The notes under the pieces were generated by a model that made no database searches, was not told where the DNA came from, and saw only the letters and a list, made by a program, of their open reading frames with translations. Below are positions 7,496-10,976 of a DNA stretch of 10,976 nucleotides, piece by piece. The stretch covers positions 1 to 10,976 of the forward strand of contig CATPAT010000115.1 of the NCBI GenBank assembly GCA_955652155.1. The letters are read 5' to 3'. How positions within the stretch are numbered: position 1 is the stretch's first letter; every line of letters starts with the position of its first letter. Both the position numbers and the translations under genes were made by a program. Origin of the DNA: an uncultured Chthoniobacterales bacterium. GTDB taxonomy: Bacteria > Verrucomicrobiota > Verrucomicrobiia > Chthoniobacterales > UBA10450.

Positions 7496-7918
7496 ATGAA
7501 CGCGAAAATCAATCACATCGCGGTCTGGGTTCTCGTCGCTGTTTATTTTCTCATCGGCTGGGGCTGGTACGCCATCTGGGGCGACACTTGGCTGAATCTT
7601 CACGCCAAGGCCGCGACCGACATCGAACGGACGCATAACGTCGGCCCCTACGTGTTCGCGTTTGTCGCGTCGATCGTTGTGAATTACGCGCTGGCGTGGC
7701 TGATCGGACGGTTTAATGCGACGAACGCGGTCGCCGGTTTGAAAATCGCGCTCGTGTGCTGGTTCGCGTTTTTGTTCGTTGAATACGCGACCATTTCCGT
7801 CTTCTCCGCCTTCGAAACAAATCCCTGGCCGCTGGTTTGCATCGACATGGGCCGGCCACTGATCGGATTTGCCATCAGCGGAGCTGTTCTCGGCGCCTGG
7901 CGCAAGTCGGCGCTGTAG
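7496..7918 (+). CDS. Small four-helix membrane protein, DUF1761-like
   Basis: A 140-residue hydrophobic protein with four probable transmembrane segments at roughly 8-28, 52-70, 80-102 and 118-135. The short first loop carries GWGWYAIWGDTW. Its size, helix spacing and the aromatic GxxWY motif resemble DUF1761, a family of bacterial membrane proteins without a known function. The ATG at 7496 is preceded by a GAGA run about six bases upstream. The stop codon TAG (7916-7918) lies inside a TGTAG-led hairpin repeat, so the C-terminus may have been set by insertion of the repeat. It shares a strand with the GreA-type gene, 94 nt downstream, but there is no reason to link their functions. Family assignment is by recognition only. 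Confidence 0.75.
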   Translation: MNAKINHIAVWVLVAVYFLIGWGWYAIWGDTWLNLHAKAATDIERTHNVGPYVFAFVASIVVNYALAWLIGRFNATNAVAGLKIALVCWFAFLFVEYATISVFSAFETNPWPLVCIDMGRPLIGFAISGAVLGAWRKSAL

Positions 7919-7998
7919 GGGCGGCTGTCCTCAGCCGCGATTCTTTTGTAGGAGACGCTGTTAGCGTCTCGTTTGGGAATCAAACTGATTCCCCTACA
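7914..7998. repeat. Array of three TGTAG-led hairpin repeats between convergent genes (units 2-4)
   Basis: Unit 2 (+) is TGTAG at 7914-7918, then GG and a 7-bp stem 7921-7927/7932-7938 with TCCT loop. Unit 3 (+) is TGTAG at 7947-7951, with an 8-bp stem 7952-7959/7963-7970 and GTT loop. Unit 4 (-) is TGTAG read from 7998 to 7994, with an 8-bp stem 7993-7986/7982-7975 and GTT loop on that strand. The stems differ in sequence but the layout is constant, and all stems pair perfectly. The array fills nearly the entire gap between the DUF1761-like gene, whose stop codon it contains, and the hydroxylase gene, whose stop is five bases away. The array begins with TGTAGGGG and ends with CCCCTACA. It may act as a two-way transcription end or mRNA-stabilising block. 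Confidence 0.8.
7921..7947 (+). terminator. Possible terminator formed by unit 2 of the hairpin array
   Basis: The GCGGCTG/CAGCCGC stem is followed after two bases by ATTCTTTT, giving the hairpin-plus-T-tract form of an intrinsic terminator for the small membrane protein gene. The stem is only 7 bp and the T tract is interrupted, so confidence is moderate. Confidence 0.45.
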
Positions 7999-8002
7999 GG
8001 AT

Positions 8003-8725
8003 CTATGCCGTTGCCGCGTTCACGACTTTTTCAAATCGTTTTTCCCACGCCAGATAATTGCCCTTGGCGCCGAGCACGAGCGGCGAGACCGCGATCGCGT
8101 TGAGCAAAACCCAGTTTAGCAGTGACGCGGGAAATCGTAGCGGTCTGACAAAGTCCATAAACAGAACCACCCGATCGCCGTTGGTCTCGTTCCAGGCTTC
8201 GTGCATGTAGGTGTCGTCAAAGACAAGACTCCTGCCTTCTTCCCAATGTCGGGTCTCGCCATTGACCTTAATCCCGCAATTCAAAGCAGGCTGGGGGATG
8301 ATCAAACCGAGATGGTAACGCAGCACGCCTTTGTAGGGACCGCGGTGCTCGGGCAAGTGTTTGCCCGGAGCGAGAATGGAAAAGAACGCCGTTTTCATTC
8401 CCGGCACTTCTTTAAGAATGCGCGCAGTTTCAGGGCAACGCTCGCAATTTCCCTTCGCCTTGAATCCATAGGCGAAAAAGAAATAAGTTTTCCAACCGTC
8501 GTCCTGCGACAGTTTTCGCTGGTCCGGCGAGATATCTTGAAAGTTCGGCAGATTGCTGCGATGCCGCATCACTTCATCCAGCTCGCGCCGAATCGTGGCC
8601 CAGTTTCCTTCCAACATTCGCGTCCACGAAAAATCCGCTGGCTCGAGAAACGCCTGTTCCGGTACGAGCGACGAACCACTGAGCAGTTTTTCCAACTGCC
8701 ACAGCACGCGTTGCAAAAATTTCAT
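8003..8725 (-). CDS. Aspartyl/asparaginyl beta-hydroxylase-like 2-oxoglutarate dioxygenase
   Basis: The product (240 residues from ATG 8723-8725) has the AspH/LpxO-type double-stranded beta-helix. Numbered from this start, the iron ligands are H127 in PEHRGPYKGVLRYHLGL and H175 in FDDTYMHEAWNET. R185 in GDRVVLFMDF, ten residues after the second histidine, is placed like the arginine that holds 2-oxoglutarate in human AspH. The family hydroxylates Asp/Asn residues or, in LpxO, the acyl chain of lipid A, using Fe(II), oxygen and 2-oxoglutarate. Hydrophobic stretches near the N- and C-termini may bring it to the membrane, which would suit an LpxO-like lipid role, but that is a guess. An in-frame ATG at 8740 would add five residues. 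I prefer 8725, where the start shares one base with the methyltransferase stop (TGATG), a common coupling arrangement. Confidence 0.85.
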   Translation of the reverse strand: MKFLQRVLWQLEKLLSGSSLVPEQAFLEPADFSWTRMLEGNWATIRRELDEVMRHRSNLPNFQDISPDQRKLSQDDGWKTYFFFAYGFKAKGNCERCPETARILKEVPGMKTAFFSILAPGKHLPEHRGPYKGVLRYHLGLIIPQPALNCGIKVNGETRHWEEGRSLVFDDTYMHEAWNETNGDRVVLFMDFVRPLRFPASLLNWVLLNAIAVSPLVLGAKGNYLAWEKRFEKVVNAATA

Positions 8726-9543
8726 CAACGCCACACGCATAAAGAAAGAATAAACAGGATTAACAGGATTTTGGCTTTAGGTCTCACAAAAACGGACAGG
8801 ACCTTAATTCCAACGCGCAACGTTAATGGCCAAACAATTTTTCGCGGCTGATCCGCTTCGCCCCACGCGGCCCGCAGGTCCTCCGCAATTTCATCAATTG
8901 GATCACGGTTCTGCTCCGCTATGTAACGCTGACTAGCCGACCAGGACCGCAGGTAACCAATCAGATGTTCCAGGTTCCATTCCGCGCTCATTTCGAACCG
9001 GGGCACTTTGATTTCAGGAAAAGGGAAGGGGACTTGGTCGAATTTCTCCACCATTACGCGTTCCGGCAACCAAAACGGACCGACAACGGTTTTGTAATAC
9101 CGCTCGTTCACGATTTCATCTATCTGCGGCGCGATATGAAAAAATTTGTAAGCCGATGCTGCGAGCACGCCGTTCGTTTTTAGCACGCGCCGCACTTCGG
9201 GATAAAATCGAGAGTGGTCCAGCCAGTGCAGTGCTTGGGCGACCATGATTAGATCGACACTCTCTGATTCCATTCCGCTTTCTTCAGCTGAAGCGACGTG
9301 ATATTCGACGCGTTCCCGCTTTTCCGCATTTGCGATCTGTTTCTCGCTGGCGTCGGTCGCAATCACCCGTTCGAAGACGTTTGCGAGCTCAACTGCCGCT
9401 TGGCCGTTCCCAGTCGCGCAATCCCAGGCCAGTTTTTTACTTGGTGCGATTGTGCCGAGAAATTGGAACATCTCTTGCGGATACCGCGGTCGAAACTTTG
9501 CGTAATCTGCCGCATGCTTCGAGAAATGGTCTTTGAACGCCAC
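8725..9543 (-). CDS. Class I SAM-dependent methyltransferase with a repeat-encoded hydrophobic tail
   Basis: A 272-residue protein of the Methyltransf_11 kind, similar to yeast Tmt1/Crg1-like small-molecule methyltransferases. Motif I is DCATGNGQAA (residues 41-50). The acidic end of strand 2 is D64 in VIATDAS, and VDLIMVAQALHWLDH (96-110) is motif IV with the family's ALHW signature. The C-terminal half has YLRSWSASQRY and ends as usual with WPLTLRVG at about 245. The last 27 residues (246-272) are not family-like: they are encoded by repeat sequence at 8751-8772 and end in a run of Ile/Leu/Phe (ILLILFILSLCVW). The start is GTG at 9541-9543, just after an in-frame TAG, with no clear ribosome site. 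Its TGA overlaps the downstream hydroxylase ATG. The substrate is unknown; trans-aconitate-like acids are one option from the family. Confidence 0.85.
   Translation of the reverse strand: MAFKDHFSKHAADYAKFRPRYPQEMFQFLGTIAPSKKLAWDCATGNGQAAVELANVFERVIATDASEKQIANAEKRERVEYHVASAEESGMESESVDLIMVAQALHWLDHSRFYPEVRRVLKTNGVLAASAYKFFHIAPQIDEIVNERYYKTVVGPFWLPERVMVEKFDQVPFPFPEIKVPRFEMSAEWNLEHLIGYLRSWSASQRYIAEQNRDPIDEIAEDLRAAWGEADQPRKIVWPLTLRVGIKVLSVFVRPKAKILLILFILSLCVWR
8751..8772 (-). repeat. Degenerate intergenic repeat (CCTGTTAATCCT type), copy inside the methyltransferase tail
   Basis: On the minus strand this reads AAAATCCTGTTAATCCTGTT and runs on to TTA. It contains AATCCTGTT twice in tandem (9-nt period). 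The 12-nt core CCTGTTAATCCT (8756-8767) recurs exactly at 9559-9570 in the same orientation on the other side of the methyltransferase gene. Here the repeat is translated as part of the methyltransferase C-terminus. Confidence 0.7.
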
Positions 9544-9556
9544 AAAGGAATTCTAG

Positions 9557-9570
9557 ATAGGATTAACAGG
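9557..9570 (-). repeat. Degenerate intergenic repeat (CCTGTTAATCCT type), upstream copy
   Basis: It contains the same 12-nt core, in the same direction, as the copy at 8756-8767, and lies 15 nt upstream of the methyltransferase start codon. The gene is therefore bracketed by direct copies of one repeat. Confidence 0.6.
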
Positions 9571-9593
9571 TTCCGAAGAATTTAATTAGGAAA

Positions 9594-9615
9594 CCAGGAA
9601 CCCAGGAGTTCCTGG
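9594..9615 (-). terminator. Hairpin downstream of ferritin, weak terminator candidate
   Basis: CCAGGAAC (9594-9601) pairs perfectly with GTTCCTGG (9608-9615) around a six-base loop. On the minus strand the stem is followed by TTTCCTAATT, a poor T tract, so termination of the ferritin transcript here is possible but not certain. If it fails, ferritin would read into the methyltransferase gene. Confidence 0.4.
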
Positions 9616-9618
9616 CGA

Positions 9619-9650
9619 CTCAATTACTCAACGCCTCAACCGCTCAACTC
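9619..9650. repeat. Four 8-nt units with a CTCAA core
   Basis: CTCAATTA, CTCAACGC, CTCAACCG and CTCAACTC follow each other without gaps, directly adjoining the ferritin stop codon (9651-9653). The first five bases are constant and the last three vary. No function is apparent; it looks like a decayed tandem repeat. Confidence 0.65.
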
Positions 9651-10163
9651 TTATTGTTTGGGCGGCTCGGGCATCGTTTTTAATCCCACGCGTGCCAGAT
9701 ATTCATCGGCTTGCAACAGATCAGTCCCGGCCCGCTCGATAATCTTGAGTAGATTATCCATCGACGAAACTTCCTCGAGCTGCTCGGTCAGGAACCACTG
9801 CAGAAAATTGATCGTGATGTAGTCGTTCTGCTTACGCGCCAATCCGACCAGCCCGTTGATTTGCTGGGTCACGTGAATTTCCTGGTCGAGCGACAATTTC
9901 ACCGCGTCGCGTGCGGTCTTGAATTTCGACTTCGGCGCGTCGATCGCCGGGATCACCACGCGTCCGCCGGCATCGACCACGTACTTGATGAAGCGCAACG
10001 CGTGACCTTTCTCTTCCTCGGCCTGCTGGAAAAAATGCTGCGACAACTGCGGCAGCGCTTCGGCCGCAAAATGCGCCGCGATCGCGTAATACTGCAGCTC
10101 GGCGCTGAACTCATACCCAATCTGTTCATTGATCGCATCGATAACTTTTTGGCTCGTCAACAT
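9651..10163 (-). CDS. ftnA: Ferritin, non-heme iron storage protein (FtnA type)
   Basis: A 170-residue four-helix ferritin, normal in length for bacterial FtnA. All ferroxidase residues are in place, one position later than in E. coli FtnA: E18, E51 and H54 (site A), with E95 and E131 (site B). The third iron site of FtnA is also conserved: E50, E127, E130 and E131, in AEEEKGHA and WFLTEQLEEV. There is no bridging heme methionine pattern that would argue for bacterioferritin. It assembles as a 24-subunit shell in the cytoplasm, oxidises Fe(II) and stores the mineral, limiting iron-driven oxidative damage. The ATG at 10161-10163 has an AGGG at a spacing of about eight bases. I see no convincing Fur box in the leader. 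Downstream on the same strand lie the methyltransferase and an iron-dependent dioxygenase, but the 107-nt gap with a hairpin argues against a tight operon. Confidence 0.95.
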   Translation of the reverse strand: MLTSQKVIDAINEQIGYEFSAELQYYAIAAHFAAEALPQLSQHFFQQAEEEKGHALRFIKYVVDAGGRVVIPAIDAPKSKFKTARDAVKLSLDQEIHVTQQINGLVGLARKQNDYITINFLQWFLTEQLEEVSSMDNLLKIIERAGTDLLQADEYLARVGLKTMPEPPKQ

Positions 10164-10228
10164 ACGGAAACCCTACAACCGATTTATGAGATGCAAATCC
10201 CAATCGCCTTAGCGCGCCGCCTAAACTC

Positions 10229-10258
10229 GCCTGCCGCGCCGTAGCCTTCGGCGAAGGC
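10229..10258 (+). repeat. 30-nt inverted repeat, left arm
   Basis: It reads GCCTGCCGCGCCGTAGCC and then TTCGGCGAAGGC. Its reverse complement occurs at 10365-10394 with one mismatch (C/T at the sixth base). Its right half, GCCTTCGGCGAAGGC, is itself palindromic apart from its centre base. Confidence 0.85.
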
Positions 10259-10364
10259 AAGTAAGCATATCAAAACCTACCGCGGATTGCGCAGATGCAA
10301 ACGGATCAATTTCGACCTACCGTCTGACGACGTCCGATTGATTCGCGAACTCCCGTTCGCTTCC

Positions 10365-10394
10365 GCCTTCGCCGAAGGCTACGGCGCGACAGGC
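10365..10394 (-). repeat. 30-nt inverted repeat, right arm
   Basis: It pairs with 10229-10258 at 29 of 30 positions and lies 106 nt from it. The two arms could be two copies of a dispersed repeat in opposite orientation, or the ends of a small non-autonomous element. The 106 nt between them hold no recognisable gene. Confidence 0.85.
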
Positions 10395-10544
10395 ACGCAC
10401 TGCCCGCACGGGTTTGACCATCTACCCGACGGCTTCCCAGCACGTCGTGTTGACTCGCGATCTTCCCGATCGCTCGCCCTTCGGGCTTCCCGTCTACGTC
10501 GCTCCGCGCCCGCGGGCTCCGTTCTCTGCTCGAGTAGGTGTTGT

Positions 10545-10584
10545 GACAAAAACGAAAAGCCCGCTGGCATTCAGCCAACGGGCT
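10545..10584 (-). terminator. Second rho-independent terminator downstream of 5S rRNA
   Basis: On the minus strand AGCCCG-TTGGC pairs with GCCAG-CGGGCT (10584-10558, one mismatch, five-base loop), followed by TTTCGTTTTTGTC. It lies about 145 nt past the 5S gene and about 105 nt past the first terminator, so it looks like a back-up stop for the rRNA operon. The roughly 100 nt between the two hold no tRNA that I can fold, only small hairpins such as GCCTGC/GCAGGC at 10615-10633. Confidence 0.75.
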
Positions 10585-10685
10585 CTTCGTTGACTCGTTC
10601 GCTCCCACTCACTCGCCTGCTACCCTCGCAGGCTTGACCGTCCATGTCACGGCTTTCCCAGCTCGCTCCATTCTGGCTTCGCCAT

Positions 10686-10723
10686 AAAGCAAAAACCCCG
10701 CTGAGATAACCCAGCGGGGTTTT
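10686..10723 (-). terminator. Rho-independent terminator immediately after 5S rRNA
   Basis: AAAACCCCGCTG (10692-10703) pairs perfectly with CAGCGGGGTTTT (10712-10723) around an eight-base loop. On the minus strand the stem is followed by a T-rich tract. It starts only four bases past the 5S 3' end, as expected for the end of an rRNA operon. The symmetric A/T flanks could also let it work on the plus strand. Confidence 0.9.
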
Positions 10724-10727
10724 CGTT

Positions 10728-10840
10728 CTGGCGACGTCCTACTCTCGCACGGCCTATCGCCGTACTACCATCGGGGCTGCAGCGTTTCACTGCCGTGTTC
10801 GGAATGGGAACGGGTGGGGCCACTGCGCTATTGTCACCAG
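10728..10840 (-). rRNA. rrf: 5S ribosomal RNA
   Basis: The 113-nt minus-strand sequence has the conserved 5S landmarks: CCCGTTCCCATTCCGAACACGG in loop B/helix III (10815-10794), then GATGGTAGTAC, and GAGAGTAGGACG near the 3' end. The termini CTGGTGAC and GTCGCCAG close helix I with eight pairs including one G-U. It is a component of the large ribosomal subunit. A terminator follows at once. The 23S gene should lie upstream, beyond the right edge of the window. Ends are placed by helix I pairing and may be off by a few bases. Confidence 0.96.
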
Positions 10841-10903
10841 ACTCCGGAACCGGAGTGGCGGTTCGCCGCTGTCGCGGCGACTCAAACCGATGTCGGAGTC
10901 TGG
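10841..10903 (-). repeat. Nested hairpins in the 5S rRNA leader
   Basis: Three inverted repeats sit directly upstream of 5S: ACTCCGG/CCGGAGT at 10841-10856; TCGCCGC/GCGGCGA at 10863-10880; and a 10-bp pair between 10837-10846 and 10894-10903. The last includes the first four bases of 5S. The first and third share bases and cannot form together. They may be processing signals for maturation of the 5S 5' end. Confidence 0.7.
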
Positions 10904-10909
10904 AGACGC

Positions 10910-10935
10910 GGGCGATTGAGGTCAATCGCCCCTAC
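10910..10935 (-). repeat. GTAG-led hairpin repeat, unit 5, in the 5S leader
   Basis: On the minus strand GTAG (10935-10932) is followed by a perfect 10-bp stem (10931-10922 with 10919-10910) and a two-base loop. The layout matches the hairpin units at 7405-7428 and 7914-7998, though the base before GTAG is G rather than T. A repeat of this family therefore sits in the presumed 23S-5S spacer. Confidence 0.65.
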
Positions 10936-10937
10936 CT

Positions 10938-10951
10938 AATTTCAAAGAGCT
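10938..10951 (-). promoter_or_regulatory. boxA-like antitermination motif upstream of 5S rRNA
   Basis: AGCTCTTTGAAATT on the minus strand fits the boxA core (GCTCTTTGA/CA) that NusB and S10 bind in rRNA leaders and spacers to keep RNA polymerase from terminating. It lies about 98 nt before the 5S gene and just before the GTAG-led hairpin. boxA is usually found in the 16S leader and the 16S-23S spacer, so this place is unusual. Confidence 0.55.
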
Positions 10952-10976
10952 GCTGATTCGTTGACATCTACATACA

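Larger units (their letters stand above)
10164..10544. other. Gene-free, palindrome-rich stretch between ferritin and the rRNA operon end
   Basis: I see no credible coding sequence or tRNA here. The stretch holds a 30-nt inverted repeat pair (10229-10258 and 10365-10394) and several short GC-rich hairpins, for example GCGATC/GATCGC at 10457-10473 and GCCC/GGGC at 10476-10486. The open frame spanning 10287-10637 on the plus strand runs through these repeats and through a terminator hairpin, so I do not call it. The first 60 bases next to the ferritin gene presumably contain its promoter, but no clear -35/-10 pair stands out. Confidence 0.6.

Noticed and set aside
7402..7998. CRISPR array, because of several similar short repeats
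   Set aside because: The units are palindromes with different stems and irregular distances, interrupted by a gene; there are no identical direct repeats with unique spacers and no cas genes.
10287..10637. 116-codon open frame on the plus strand in the gene-free stretch
   Set aside because: It runs through one arm of the inverted repeat and through a terminator hairpin, has Arg/Ser-rich composition typical of translated repeats, and matches no family I know.
10585..10690. Possible tRNA between the two terminators downstream of 5S
   Set aside because: No T-loop GGTTCGA-type motif and no cloverleaf could be found by eye on either strand.
10647..10925. 92-codon open frame on the minus strand
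   Set aside because: It covers the 5S rRNA gene and its terminator, so it is a by-chance frame.

Overview
The window looks like chromosomal DNA of a free-living member of the PVC superphylum, most probably a soil Verrucomicrobiota of the Spartobacteria/Chthoniobacterales type. This is an inference. It rests on a GreA-type factor with a very long N-terminal extension (an architecture I know from Chlamydia), several families of short palindromic or degenerate intergenic repeats, weak Shine-Dalgarno signals and frequent GTG/TTG start options. Nothing in the window is a phage, an insertion sequence with a transposase, or a CRISPR array.

Layout. 1-825 (+): 3' part of a glutathionyl-hydroquinone reductase, cut by the window edge. 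972-1877 (+): secreted, repeat-rich protein with a C-terminal peptidoglycan-binding domain, closed by a strong terminator. 1931-5439 (-): TerC/Alx-type metal transporter, APC amino-acid permease (overlapping by one base) and a class I/II aminotransferase, possibly one transcription unit. 5533-7401 (+): long GreA-type transcript cleavage factor, divergent from the TerC gene. 7496-7918 (+): small DUF1761-like membrane protein. 7914-7998: compact array of three hairpin repeats between convergent genes. 8003-10163 (-): ferritin, then a SAM methyltransferase whose last codon overlaps the start of an Asp/Asn beta-hydroxylase-like dioxygenase. 10164-10727: no credible gene, but inverted repeats and two terminators. 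10728-10840 (-): 5S rRNA, preceded by a hairpin-rich leader with a boxA-like motif, presumably the tail of an rRNA operon whose 23S gene lies beyond the right edge.

The gene content is mostly housekeeping and stress related: iron storage, quinone/glutathione redox, metal export, amino-acid transport and transamination, and rescue of stalled RNA polymerase. I see no evidence for a new multi-gene system. The most interesting material is the small-repeat layer: a family of TGTAG-led hairpins with different stems but the same architecture, one of which supplies a stop codon; a degenerate repeat that has become the C-terminal tail of the methyltransferase and created its overlap with the next gene; a 14-bp perfect palindrome inside the aminotransferase coding sequence; and competing hairpins at the 5' end of the 5S RNA.
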